A stretch of DNA of 64,000 nucleotides from CADEED01 sp043747835 (GTDB lineage: Bacteria; Pseudomonadota; Gammaproteobacteria; Steroidobacterales; Steroidobacteraceae): positions 55,404 through 119,403 of the forward strand of contig JAYTOK010000086.1 of NCBI GenBank assembly GCA_043747835.1, read 5' to 3'. The position numbers and the translations under genes were made by a program. Numbering within the stretch: the first letter of the stretch is position 1; the number at the start of each line of letters is the position of its first letter. The notes below the pieces were generated by a model, which did no database searches, was not told the DNA's origin, and worked only from the letters and a program-made list of their open reading frames with translations. Positions 26,621 through 34,982 of this stretch are shown piece after piece.

Positions 26621-27985
26621 TCAGGCCAGGAAGTCCTTCTTCCCGATGGCCAGCACGGCCAGGCGCTTGTGTAGATAGGTTCGCCCGACGCCCAGCTCGA
26701 GCGCGGCCTGACTCACGTTTCCATTGAGGCGGCGCAGCGTCGCGACGATGTAGTCGCGCTCGGCGCGGTCCCGGTACTGCTTCAGCGATGATGCGCCCGG
26801 ATGCACGCCTGCCTCCGGCGCGGCGAGGAACTCCTCGGGCACATCGAGCAGCGTGATGCGCTCGCCGCTCATGACCAGTAATCGTTCGAGCAGGTTCGAA
26901 AGCTCGCGCACGTTGCCCGGCCAGTCGTGCCGGCTCAACTCTTCGAGCACGTCGTCGTCGATCGGCTTCACGCGCACGTTGTTGCGCTCGCCGAGTCGCT
27001 TCAGCAGCGATTGCACGAGTAGCGGAATGTCTTCCTTGCGCTCGCGCAGGCTGGGCACGCGGATCGGAACCACGTTGAGTCGATAGTAGAGGTCCTCGCG
27101 AAAACGTCCCTCGGCCACGGCCGCCTTCAGATCCTTGTGCGTACCGGAGAGGACGCGTACATCCACCGTCGTCGTGCGCTCCGACCCGACGCGCTGGATT
27201 TCGCCGTTCTGCAGCACACGCAGGATCTTGGCTTGCGTACCCGGCGAGAGATCCGCGATCTCGTCGAGGAAGATCGAGCCGCGATGGGCGACCTCGAACA
27301 AACCCTTTCGCGCGGCCACGGCACCGGTGAACGCGCCGCGCTCGTGGCCGAACAACTCGCTTTCGACGAGACTCTCGGAGATCGCCGAGCAATTGACCTT
27401 CACGAACGGCGACTGCGCCCGCGCGCTGTTCGCGTGAATGCAGTTCGCGACCAGTTCCTTGCCGGAACCGCTCTCGCCAGTGATCAGCACCGTCGCGTTC
27501 GTTAGCGCAACTTTGATCGCGTCGCCGATGACGCGGCGGATGATGGCGGAGTGGCCCACGATTTCCGTCGTGCCGTGATTCGCACTCGCGAGACGCAGCC
27601 GCTCGCGCAACGAAGACATCTCGAGGCAACGCTTCACGGTGACGGCAATCTTCTCCGCCGTGAACGGCTTCTCGAGGAAATCGAAGCCGCCCAGCTTCAC
27701 GGTCTGCGCGGCCTCGCTGAGGGTCGCGTGGCCGGAGATGAAGATCGCGGGCGGCGCGACGCCGTCGGCCTGCGCTCTGCGGAAGAACTCGAGACCGCTC
27801 ACCTCGCCGAGACGGATGTCGACGACCATCACGTCGACGAGCCGCTCGTGCAGCGTGCGCAGCGCCGAAGCGACATCGTGCGCGGAGATCACGTGCATGC
27901 CTTCCTGATCGAGCGCGATCTCGATCGCAGCGCGGATGTTCTTCTCGTCGTCGACGACGAGCACCACGGGTTTCGGCGCGCTCAT
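26621..27985 (-). CDS. ntrX: Sigma-54-dependent response regulator, NtrX type
   Basis: Two-component regulator of 454 residues. Receiver domain (about 1-120) has VVDDE, the phosphorylated Asp in VVDIRLGEVSG and the Lys in FLEKPF. The AAA+ domain (about 140-370) has ITGESGSGKE, the sigma-54 contact GAFTGA and DEIADLSPG. The C-terminal HTH includes NVSQAALELGVGRTYLHKRL. ATG 27985 overlaps the kinase stop as ATGA. With NtrY it may control nitrogen, redox or envelope genes. Confidence 0.92.
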   Translation of the reverse strand: MSAPKPVVLVVDDEKNIRAAIEIALDQEGMHVISAHDVASALRTLHERLVDVMVVDIRLGEVSGLEFFRRAQADGVAPPAIFISGHATLSEAAQTVKLGGFDFLEKPFTAEKIAVTVKRCLEMSSLRERLRLASANHGTTEIVGHSAIIRRVIGDAIKVALTNATVLITGESGSGKELVANCIHANSARAQSPFVKVNCSAISESLVESELFGHERGAFTGAVAARKGLFEVAHRGSIFLDEIADLSPGTQAKILRVLQNGEIQRVGSERTTTVDVRVLSGTHKDLKAAVAEGRFREDLYYRLNVVPIRVPSLRERKEDIPLLVQSLLKRLGERNNVRVKPIDDDVLEELSRHDWPGNVRELSNLLERLLVMSGERITLLDVPEEFLAAPEAGVHPGASSLKQYRDRAERDYIVATLRRLNGNVSQAALELGVGRTYLHKRLAVLAIGKKDFLA

Positions 27986-29097
27986 GCTGCGGCAACCGGC
28001 AGCGAGATCACGAACTCCGGATTCTCCCCACTTGCGGCATAGCGGATGTCGCCGCCATGCTCGAGGACTATCTTCTTCACGATCGCGAGCCCAAGCCCCA
28101 TGTTGTCCTTGCCGGACTTGCTCGAGATGTAGGGGTCGAACATGCGCGGCGCGATATCGGGATCGACCGGCACGCCGTCGTTGCGGATGCGCAGCAGGAT
28201 GCAGTCGGCGCCGCGTTCCATGGCGATGTCGAACCGGACGCGACGATCCGGATTCGCTTCGAGGCCGTTGCGGATGAGGTTGGTGAGGACCTGGCGGAAC
28301 AGCGTGATGTCGAGCTTCGCGGGAATCGAATCCGGCAGTGCGCGCACGGCGAACTCGGCACGATCGGTGAGCTCCGGCAGCGCCGCGATCTGACGCCGCA
28401 CGACCTCCACGAGATCCGCGTCCGAGAGTTGCACCTGGGGCAGCCGCGCGAATTCGCTGAACTTGTTGACGGTCGCCTTCAGGTGGCTGAGCTCCTCGCT
28501 GATCATGAGCTTCGTCTGCTCGAGGTGCGCGAGAAAGTCCGGCTGCGACTTGCCGAGATAGGCCTTCGAGAGGGACGTGACCAGGACTTCGATCGGCGTC
28601 AGCGGGTTCTTGATCTCGTGCGCGAGCATCTTCGCGAGTTCCTGCCACGACGCCATTTCCTGCAGGTAACGCACCTGGTCGCGCTCGCGCGAGAGCGCGG
28701 CGAGGTTGTGCGCGTGGATGCGCGCGATGCGACGGCTGAGCAGGGTGGCCACGCCGATCGACAGCAGGAGCGCCGCGCCCAGGCCCAGGCCGAAATACAG
28801 GCGCAGCGATTCGAGGATGCTGCGCTTGACGAGTTCCGGATCCGAGTACACCTGCTTGAGCTCTTCGACTTCGTCGAACTGTGCCCGGTACACGGCGCGC
28901 TGCTCCGGATCGAGGCGGCCCAGGGTGCGCAGGTTCGCCGATGTTTGGTCGAGCGTGCGCACCACCTGCGGGTTGAAGCCGAGATCCAGGCTGGTGCGCA
29001 GCGCATCCTGCACTAGATAGAGAGCCGCGAGCAGCGGCAGCGCGGCCATCACGAAGATGCTCACCGCCAGCAGCGGAACGACTCTAGCGCCCTTCAT
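27982..29097 (-). CDS. ntrY: Sensor histidine kinase, NtrY-like
   Basis: Membrane kinase of 371 residues, shorter than classic NtrY (no clear PAS domain). Two membrane helices bracket a periplasmic loop of about 85 residues. The H-box is LAHEIKNPLTPIEV, the N-box LIRNGLEANP and the G-box GLGLAIVKKI. ATG 29097 overlaps the DUF4390 gene by 14 bp. Partner of the NtrX gene directly downstream. Confidence 0.9.
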   Translation of the reverse strand: MKGARVVPLLAVSIFVMAALPLLAALYLVQDALRTSLDLGFNPQVVRTLDQTSANLRTLGRLDPEQRAVYRAQFDEVEELKQVYSDPELVKRSILESLRLYFGLGLGAALLLSIGVATLLSRRIARIHAHNLAALSRERDQVRYLQEMASWQELAKMLAHEIKNPLTPIEVLVTSLSKAYLGKSQPDFLAHLEQTKLMISEELSHLKATVNKFSEFARLPQVQLSDADLVEVVRRQIAALPELTDRAEFAVRALPDSIPAKLDITLFRQVLTNLIRNGLEANPDRRVRFDIAMERGADCILLRIRNDGVPVDPDIAPRMFDPYISSKSGKDNMGLGLAIVKKIVLEHGGDIRYAASGENPEFVISLPVAAA

Positions 29098-29731
29098 TCG
29101 CCACGCTGCCGAGCCGGAACGGCGGACTCGACGCGTCCACACGCCAGACGGCGGCCACGTCGGACTTTGCGGAATACTGGTCGAAGATCCGGTTGAACGT
29201 CGCGTTCGACGTCGACATTCCGCTGGCTTCGCCGACCTCGAGCGAGCTGTTCCGGGCCACCCAGCGGCGGATCGTGCGCAACTTCTCCCGGGTAATCGGA
29301 TTCAGCAGCACTTCCACGCGCAACACGAGTTCGCGCTCTGGCCGCAATGCCGACGTTTCGAAGAGCTTGGGCAGTGGCAGCGCTCGCAGCAGCGCGTCGA
29401 CTTCCGCGACGCTCACGAGGCGCTTCGCATCCACGACTGTGCCGTCCACCGTGCTGTCGATCGAGAACTTCTCGTCCCACAGGTCATAGCGTAGCGCGAT
29501 CTCGATGGCGCGCTGTTCGACGACGGTCTGCGCATCCAGCACGGAGACGCGCGCGAACAGGCGGTTCGTGAGACCGCTGGTCAGCTCCTTCGGCAACGTC
29601 GGGGGAAAGGCGATCGCTTCCACGCGCGCTCCCAGCTTCCCATCTACGATCGTTGGCACGACCTGCGCGGGTGAGTCGGCGGCGAACGCGGGCTGCGCGG
29701 CCAGCAGCAGCATGGCGATGACGCGCCTCAC
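29084..29731 (-). CDS. DUF4390 secreted protein
   Basis: Exported protein of 215 residues with a signal peptide (MLLLAAQPAFAA). The body matches DUF4390 proteins (YDLWDEKFSID). DUF4390 genes commonly sit just before ntrY in gammaproteobacteria, as here. The GTG 29731 start overlaps the stop of the upstream Omp85 gene as GTGA; ATG 29713 is also possible. It may feed an envelope signal to NtrY, which is speculation. Confidence 0.8.
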   Translation of the reverse strand: MRRVIAMLLLAAQPAFAADSPAQVVPTIVDGKLGARVEAIAFPPTLPKELTSGLTNRLFARVSVLDAQTVVEQRAIEIALRYDLWDEKFSIDSTVDGTVVDAKRLVSVAEVDALLRALPLPKLFETSALRPERELVLRVEVLLNPITREKLRTIRRWVARNSSLEVGEASGMSTSNATFNRIFDQYSAKSDVAAVWRVDASSPPFRLGSVANEGR

Positions 29732-30918
29732 AGGGTCAGATCCTTGCGGCCGATCACGTACAGGTCGACGAGACCGAACAGCCGCGTGTCCGCGCGGAAC
29801 CCGGCCTTCAGACCGTATTCGTAGAAGCTGCTGCCACTCGACGAATAGCCGATGAATGCGAAGCCTGGTTCGACATACCAGCGACCCCGCTGGATGTTGT
29901 CGCCCGGCGTCACGGGTCGCGCGTACGTCAACGCGAGCGCCTGACTCTCGCTGAATGAACGTCGGTATTCCGGACTCGGGTCGCCGCCGACCTTGAACGT
30001 CAGGAATGCGCCGGCCAGCGGCCACGTCTTGCGGAACTGCACGGGCGAGTACCCGCCGCCGGCGGCGAGGTGGAAGCTCGAGCCGTGTGTGGGGAAGTGC
30101 AGGTCGTCCTCGGAACTCCACCCGTAGGCGATGCTCGGCTTGGTGGGCTGCGGTCTTGCGTCCCTGGTCAGGAACGAGCCGTCACTTTCCCATCGACCCC
30201 AGGTCCAGGACAGATCCGCGCGATTGCTCACGCCGATCGTGAGATACGAGAAGTCGCCGAAGCGGCGCCCGACGCGCACGTCGAAGCTCGTGGAGTCGTA
30301 ACTCGTGTAGTTGCCGAAGCGATCGCGGTAGCGAGTGCTTTGCGTGCCCGCGCTCGCGATCGCGAAATAGCGCTTCGAGCCAAACAGGTGCGGATCGGCG
30401 TAACGCAGCCTGAGTTCGTGGCCCTCGTTGAAGTCGTCGCCGCCGATGGGTTGGATCACGACACCGGTGAAGTCGATGGCCTTGCCTTCGCCGAACAGGT
30501 TCTGATGCCCGATGCGGCCCGCGAAGACGAGGCGATCCGAGTCGGGACGGCTCGACAGGCCGAGCAGCCACTCCGTCGTGATCGGACTCGCCTCTTCCAC
30601 TTCGATCACGACGATGACCGCGCCGCGGCGAGCGCCTTTCTCGAGCCGGATGTTCACCGATTCGAAATTGCGCAGCGACGACAGGCGCAACTCCGCATTG
30701 CGGACTTCCTCTTCGTCGAGGGTCTCACCCGGTTGTAGATAGAGGTGGTCGCGGATGAAATCGCAGGACGTGGCCGTGTTGCCGGTGCAGCCGATGTCTT
30801 CGACCGTCAGCGGTTCGGTCGACGCGGTTTCCGTCGTTTGCGCGCCGGCGAACGGCGCGAGGCAGAGCAGTAGCGCGGCGTGCCATGCGCGGCGCGGGAG
30901 TGGTAGTGAGTTAGTCAT
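29728..30918 (-). CDS. Small Omp85/BamA-family outer membrane protein
   Basis: Outer membrane protein of 396 residues. A signal peptide ends at FAGAQ. One POTRA-like domain (about 30-110; LRNFESVNIRLEKG) is followed by a barrel of about 280 residues with a C-terminal strand. This is much shorter than BamA (five POTRA) or TamA (three). It is translationally linked to DUF4390-ntrY-ntrX, so the operon joins an outer membrane factor to a two-component system. Confidence 0.75.
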   Translation of the reverse strand: MTNSLPLPRRAWHAALLLCLAPFAGAQTTETASTEPLTVEDIGCTGNTATSCDFIRDHLYLQPGETLDEEEVRNAELRLSSLRNFESVNIRLEKGARRGAVIVVIEVEEASPITTEWLLGLSSRPDSDRLVFAGRIGHQNLFGEGKAIDFTGVVIQPIGGDDFNEGHELRLRYADPHLFGSKRYFAIASAGTQSTRYRDRFGNYTSYDSTSFDVRVGRRFGDFSYLTIGVSNRADLSWTWGRWESDGSFLTRDARPQPTKPSIAYGWSSEDDLHFPTHGSSFHLAAGGGYSPVQFRKTWPLAGAFLTFKVGGDPSPEYRRSFSESQALALTYARPVTPGDNIQRGRWYVEPGFAFIGYSSSGSSFYEYGLKAGFRADTRLFGLVDLYVIGRKDLTL

Positions 30919-30994
30919 GGGCGGACCGTCCCGGAATGTACCAGCAGACTGGGCGCGCACGGGATGTCCACGAAAGTGGACACCCCGGGTGTGG

Positions 30995-31531
30995 TCAGAA
31001 CTGGTAGTTGGCGCCTAACGAAATCATCTCGAACGAGGCGTCGGGCACGTTGATCTTTTCGAACTCCACGCGCAGCCGGAAGTTGTCGCCGAGCCGCAAT
31101 TCGCAGCCGCCGCCGAACAGCAGGTCTTCGTCGCTGTTCGTGAACGACAGGGAGTTGACGCCATTCGTGGCGGAGATCTCCGAGTCGTACATGACATATC
31201 CGAGCTTCGCGTACAGCGAGAACACGTCACCGAGCGGAAGTTTGGCGAGCGCGGCGACGTAAAAGCCGTCGTTGCGGATCTCGATGTCGAAGCCGTCGGA
31301 GGTGTCTTTCAGCGACCCGCCATTGATGTAGCCACCCTCGGCGGCGAGATACTCGTTGAACGAATAGCCGCCGAGCACTTTGAACGAGGTGTCGCTGTCC
31401 TCGAAGCCGATTTCGCTCTGCTTCGCCTGACCGATGCCGGCTCCGAGATAGAAGCCGGAATCCTCGGCCTGCGTGGTGGTGGAAAGGATCAGCGCCGTCA
31501 TGCAGGTGGCAACGCTTCTGGCTGGATTCAT
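30995..31531 (-). CDS. OmpA/opacity-like outer membrane beta-barrel protein
   Basis: A 178-residue protein with signal peptide and a small eight-strand-type barrel. It starts with GFYLGAGIGQAK and ends NYQF, as in OmpW/OmpA-like porins. GGGAG precedes ATG 31531; the longer frame is rejected. No periplasmic OmpA domain. Function unknown. Confidence 0.8.
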   Translation of the reverse strand: MNPARSVATCMTALILSTTTQAEDSGFYLGAGIGQAKQSEIGFEDSDTSFKVLGGYSFNEYLAAEGGYINGGSLKDTSDGFDIEIRNDGFYVAALAKLPLGDVFSLYAKLGYVMYDSEISATNGVNSLSFTNSDEDLLFGGGCELRLGDNFRLRVEFEKINVPDASFEMISLGANYQF

Positions 31532-31650
31532 CTCGACTCCCGGTGTCGCCTCGACGAGGCGGTTCGCGGAAGGAGATTGCAACGCGCGTGCCACGCAGGC
31601 GGACGCCTGCGCGCGCAGTTTAAGGCGCGAGGGTGTCTAACTAAGTGGAC

Positions 31651-31705
31651 GGCAAAAAGGGGACAGATCTATTTAGCGGCTAAATAGATCTGTCCCCTTT
31701 TTGCC
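31651..31705. repeat. 55-bp perfect palindrome of the GGGGACAG family
   Basis: Arms 31651-31677 and 31679-31705 are perfect 27-bp reverse complements around one base. Its core differs by one base over 43 nt from the copy at 53055-53105. It ends 1 bp before the stop codon of the gene at 31707. Confidence 0.92.
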
Positions 31706-31706
31706 G

Positions 31707-32138
31707 CTACGCCGCGTGATGCCGCGGAATCGGATCCAGATCCGGCGCGACGAATTCGGCACGCGCTTCCTCGGAGAACAAACGCCCCGCGGAGTAGTGC
31801 GTCAGCATGATCTTGCTGTCGAGCAGGATCGCATTGCGCACGATGAAATCGTCGGCCGACGATGCTTCGGGCGTGCGATGCATGAAGTGATTCACGGCGA
31901 GCAGCCACGAGCGCGTCAGCGTCTCGTGATACTTCGAGGCCGGGATGTTGTGGTGGGACAGAAACATCAAGAGCGCCGCGCGCATGCGCTCGAGCGCGAG
32001 GTCGACGTCGCAATCGGCGAGGTACACATACGCGAGCCGCACGTGCGCGCGATGGGAAAAATCCGCGGGCGCATATGCGCCCGCTTCAAATGCCAAGCGG
32101 AAATCGAGATCTTCTGCAGACAACTCGTGTTTCAACAT
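31707..32138 (-). CDS. Hypothetical protein, histidine-rich
   Basis: A 143-residue soluble protein that I cannot place. It has FSHRAHVRLAYVYL, FLSHHNIPASKYHETLTRSW and VNHFMHRTP; the histidines could bind metal but no known motif is complete. ATG 32138 is chosen over an upstream GTG. It lies downstream of asd on the same strand, 54 bp away. Confidence 0.7.
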   Translation of the reverse strand: MLKHELSAEDLDFRLAFEAGAYAPADFSHRAHVRLAYVYLADCDVDLALERMRAALLMFLSHHNIPASKYHETLTRSWLLAVNHFMHRTPEASSADDFIVRNAILLDSKIMLTHYSAGRLFSEEARAEFVAPDLDPIPRHHAA

Positions 32139-32192
32139 GGCTGGCCTCGCTAACACAGGAAGCCCTCTCGGACCTCTCCCCTCGGAAATCGT

Positions 32193-33224
32193 TCAACCCA
32201 GCAGCTTCTCCGCGATCTGCACCGCGTTGAGCGCCGCACCCTTGCGCAACTGATCGCCCGCGACGAACAACGACAGCGACTTGCCCGACGGATCGCTGAT
32301 GTCCTTGCGGATGCGGCCAACCAGGATCTCGTCCTTGCCGCTCGCGTCCACCGGCATCGGGAAATAGTTGCGGTCGATATCGTCGACGACGCGGACGCCC
32401 GGCGCGGACGCGAGAATAGCGCGCGCTTCCGCTGGCGTGAGCGCTTTTTCGAGCTCGATGTTGAGCGCGATGCAGTGTGCGCGCAAAACGGGCACGCGTA
32501 CGCAGGTCGCGGTGATCCGCAGATCCGGCTCGCCGAAGATCTTGCGCGTCTCCTGCATGACCTTGGTCTCTTCCTCGTTGTATCCGGTCTCGGGATCGAC
32601 CTTGGTGTTGTGCGAGAACACGTTGAACGCGTACGGGTGCGGCAGCACCTTCGGCGTGAACGGCCGGCCTTCGAGGAAGGCGCGCGTCGATTCGGCGAGC
32701 TCTTCCATCGCGGCAGCGCCGGCGCCCGAGGCGGCCTGGTACGTGCTCATGACGAGACGCTTGATGCGCGCCTTCTGGTGGATAGGCCAGAGAGGCGTGG
32801 CAGCGACGATCGCGACGCAGTTCGGGTTCGCGATGATTCCGTTGTGCCTGGCGAGCGCACCCGCGTTGATCTCGGGGACGACGAGCGGCGTGTTCTCGTC
32901 CATGCGGAACGCGGATGAGTTGTCTACGACAATGGCGCCGGCCTTCACGGCGACCGGCGCGTAACGCTTCGATTGCGCGCCGCCCGCGGAGAACAGCGCG
33001 ATGTCCACGCCCTTCAAGCTGTCATCGGTCAGCTCCTGCACGGCGACATCGGCGCCGCGGAACTTCATCTTCTTGCCGGCCGAACGCGCGGAGGCCAGCA
33101 GGCGCAGTTCGGACAGCGGGAATTTGCGCTGCTCGAGGCACTCCATGAGCTCGACGCCGACGGCGCCGGTGGCGCCTGCAATCGCGACGACGGGGGTTCT
33201 GTTCTTCAAGTTTGACAATGACAT
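32193..33224 (-). CDS. asd: Aspartate-semialdehyde dehydrogenase
   Basis: NADPH-dependent enzyme of 343 residues at the branch to lysine, threonine, methionine and diaminopimelate. The Rossmann motif is AGATGAVGVEL, the catalytic cysteine is in NPNCVAI, and YQAASGAG follows. An attenuator-like leader with a Thr/Lys-rich peptide precedes it, so expression probably follows supply of these amino acids. Confidence 0.96.
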   Translation of the reverse strand: MSLSNLKNRTPVVAIAGATGAVGVELMECLEQRKFPLSELRLLASARSAGKKMKFRGADVAVQELTDDSLKGVDIALFSAGGAQSKRYAPVAVKAGAIVVDNSSAFRMDENTPLVVPEINAGALARHNGIIANPNCVAIVAATPLWPIHQKARIKRLVMSTYQAASGAGAAAMEELAESTRAFLEGRPFTPKVLPHPYAFNVFSHNTKVDPETGYNEEETKVMQETRKIFGEPDLRITATCVRVPVLRAHCIALNIELEKALTPAEARAILASAPGVRVVDDIDRNYFPMPVDASGKDEILVGRIRKDISDPSGKSLSLFVAGDQLRKGAALNAVQIAEKLLG

Positions 33225-33241
33225 TTCCTGGCTCCCAAATG

Positions 33242-33274
33242 AAAAAGGCCCCGCGGGTTTCCTCGCGGGGCCTT
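33242..33274 (-). terminator. Rho-independent terminator in the asd leader
   Basis: Arms 33264-33274 and 33245-33255 are perfect 11-bp complements with an 8-nt loop, followed on the minus strand by a T run at 33246-33242. It lies between the leader peptide and asd, 18 bp before the asd ATG, so it acts as an attenuator. Confidence 0.85.
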
Positions 33275-33333
33275 CGGTATTCCTGTTCGGCTTCTGATCA
33301 GCGCGCGCAAGATCCCAAGGCCCCGGGGGCTTT
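33266..33333 (-). promoter_or_regulatory. Alternative hairpin segments of the asd attenuator
   Basis: Segment 1 (33333-33324) pairs with segment 2 (33322-33313) with one mismatch. Segment 2 extended (33323-33315) can instead pair over 9 bp with the 5' arm of the terminator (33274-33266). The two states are exclusive, as in classic amino-acid attenuators. Ribosome stalling at the Thr/Lys codons would cover segment 1 and free segment 2. Confidence 0.7.
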
Positions 33334-33369
33334 GGTCTTCAGCGTCTTTTTCGTGATCTGGCGAATCAT
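33298..33369 (-). CDS. Threonine/lysine-rich leader peptide of asd
   Basis: A 23-residue frame with the stretch TKKTLKTK at residues 6-13: four lysines and three threonines in eight codons. Both amino acids are end products of the pathway asd serves. A weak promoter (TTTACG, 17 nt, TACTGT on the minus strand) ends only about 14 nt before the ATG and no ribosome site is visible, so translation may be nearly leaderless. Not a functional protein but a sensor. Confidence 0.7.
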   Translation of the reverse strand: MIRQITKKTLKTKAPGALGSCAR

Positions 33370-33411
33370 GGGGCGCGAACAGTAGCCGACGGCGGGCGGG
33401 TCGTAAAGCCG

Positions 33412-33435
33412 AAATTGGGGCCTGACCCCTATTTT
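33412..33435. repeat. GGGG...CCCC repeat at the DUF2909 stop
   Basis: Read on the minus strand this 24-nt element is nearly the same as the one at 57307-57331. It includes the stop codon of the DUF2909 gene. Only a short GGGG/CCCC stem forms here. Confidence 0.7.
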
Positions 33436-33641
33436 CCGACGCCGTGTGGCGAGATGAGGCCGTTGGCCCAGGCCACCATTAACAGAATGAAGAGGACCAG
33501 CGAGAGGCCGACCCGGATAGTCAGCGCGCGCGCCATCTTCTTCGAATCGCCCTTGCCGCTCGAGAGGTGGAACAGGGCGCTGCCCAGGCTGATGACGATC
33601 GCGGCGAGCACGATGATGACAAGAATTTTGATCGGTTCCAT
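33429..33641 (-). CDS. Twin-transmembrane protein, DUF2909
   Basis: A 70-residue protein with two membrane helices (IKILVIIVLAAIVISLGSAL and LTIRVGLSLVLFILLMVAW). DUF2909 genes typically lie antisense between ctaE and surf1 in proteobacterial cox clusters, and this one is still divergent from surf1. It marks the second half of the split cluster. Confidence 0.85.
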   Translation of the reverse strand: MEPIKILVIIVLAAIVISLGSALFHLSSGKGDSKKMARALTIRVGLSLVLFILLMVAWANGLISPHGVGK

Positions 33642-33669
33642 GAGGCGCGACTTTATACTCCCCGCCCCC

Positions 33670-34398
33670 ATGCCGATCCGCTTTTCCGCGTTCGGGAGGG
33701 TGTTCGCGCCGTCCTGGCCGATGACCCTCGCCACTGTCGTTCTTCTGGCTGTCTTCGTGAGCCTCGGGCGTTGGCAATGGCAGCGCGGCGCGCAAAGGCA
33801 GGCCGTGTGGCTCGAGTACGAGCGGAACGCGGCGGCGACCGATCTCGGCACCCGCGATCCCGACACTGTCGAAAGATTTTCGCACCTGCGCATGAGCGGT
33901 CGTTTCGACGCCGCGCACCAGTTCCTGCTCGACAACCGCTCGCACGCGGGCAGGCCGGGTTACGAGGTGCTGACTCCGTTCGTGCGCGATGTCGGCGGAC
34001 GCGTGCTCGTGAATCGCGGCTGGCTGCCCTTCTCGGGATATCGCGATCGCTTGCCCGATGTGTCGCTGCCGGAGAATGCGTCGCTCACGATCTCGGGGTA
34101 CGTCGACGAGTTGCCTGCGAGTGGTTTGGCTAGCGGGCGCGCGGCGCCGGAACGCGGCGCCTCGTGGCCCAAGCTCACGAGCTTCCCGTCGCACGCGGAA
34201 CTCGAGACCTCGCTCGGCCAGAAGATCTCACGACGCATGCTGCTGCTCGATGCTGACGCTCCCGCGGGATACGTCCGCGAGTGGAAACCCCCGGGCCTCG
34301 CGCCCACGCGTCATTTTTCATACGCCATCCAGTGGTGGGGTTTTGCCGCCGTGTTGCTCGTGATCTACTTCGGCCTCAATTTTCGCAAGGTGTCCTGA
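33670..34398 (+). CDS. SURF1 family cytochrome oxidase biogenesis protein
   Basis: Inner membrane protein of 242 residues with helices at both ends. Conserved SLGRWQWQRGAQRQ, NRGWLPF and HFSYAIQWWGFA match SURF1 (Shy1), which helps insert haem a into subunit I. ATG 33670 is chosen on signal-anchor position. Overlaps the next gene as TGATG. Confidence 0.92.
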   Translation: MPIRFSAFGRVFAPSWPMTLATVVLLAVFVSLGRWQWQRGAQRQAVWLEYERNAAATDLGTRDPDTVERFSHLRMSGRFDAAHQFLLDNRSHAGRPGYEVLTPFVRDVGGRVLVNRGWLPFSGYRDRLPDVSLPENASLTISGYVDELPASGLASGRAAPERGASWPKLTSFPSHAELETSLGQKISRRMLLLDADAPAGYVREWKPPGLAPTRHFSYAIQWWGFAAVLLVIYFGLNFRKVS

Positions 34399-34982
34399 TG
34401 CAAGATCCTCGTGCCCGCGGCCGGCGCACTCTGCTGATTCTCGCGGCCATGTTCTTCACGCCGGTGATCATCGCGTTCGCGATGTATTACGGCGGTGTGT
34501 GGCGTCCGTCGGGTTCCGCGAGCAAGGGCGTGCTGATCGATCCCGCGCGGCCACTGACCGTCGCGGGATTGCGCGCGGTCGATGGCACCGCCACTCCCGA
34601 CAGCGTGCTCGCCGGCAAATGGACACTCATCTATATAGGCGACGGCGCCTGCGACGCTGCCTGCGAACGCGCGCTCGTGTTCGGCCGGCAATCGCGCCTC
34701 GCGCTCAACAATGAGATGACGCGCGTGCAGCGCGTGTTCCTCGCGACCGGCAACTGCTGCGACACCGCGTATTTCACCGCGGAGCATCCGGGGTTGATCG
34801 CGCTCGACGCTTCATCGCCCGAAGCGCAGGCGCTGGTCGCGCAGTTTCCCGCTGAACGCGCGGACACGCTGTTCATCGTCGATCCGCTCGGCAATCTCAT
34901 GATGCGTCATGACGCGAGCGAGACGACGAAGGGCCTGCTCAGCGATCTGAAGAAGCTGCTCAAGCTTTCGCACATCGGCTGA
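34398..34982 (+). CDS. SCO-like/thioredoxin-fold oxidase-associated membrane protein
   Basis: A 194-residue protein with one N-terminal helix and a periplasmic thioredoxin-like domain. A cysteine pair in GDGACDAACERA (C-x3-C) and a second pair in GNCCDT resemble SCO1 but the usual histidine is unclear. It lies between surf1 and ctaA with TGATG overlaps at both ends, so oxidase copper or thiol handling is likely. Confidence 0.75.
   Translation: MQDPRARGRRTLLILAAMFFTPVIIAFAMYYGGVWRPSGSASKGVLIDPARPLTVAGLRAVDGTATPDSVLAGKWTLIYIGDGACDAACERALVFGRQSRLALNNEMTRVQRVFLATGNCCDTAYFTAEHPGLIALDASSPEAQALVAQFPAERADTLFIVDPLGNLMMRHDASETTKGLLSDLKKLLKLSHIG

Noticed and set aside
33370..34194. Long upstream extension of the asd leader frame
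   Set aside because: It runs antisense through SURF1 with shadow composition; only the last 24 codons have the leader features.
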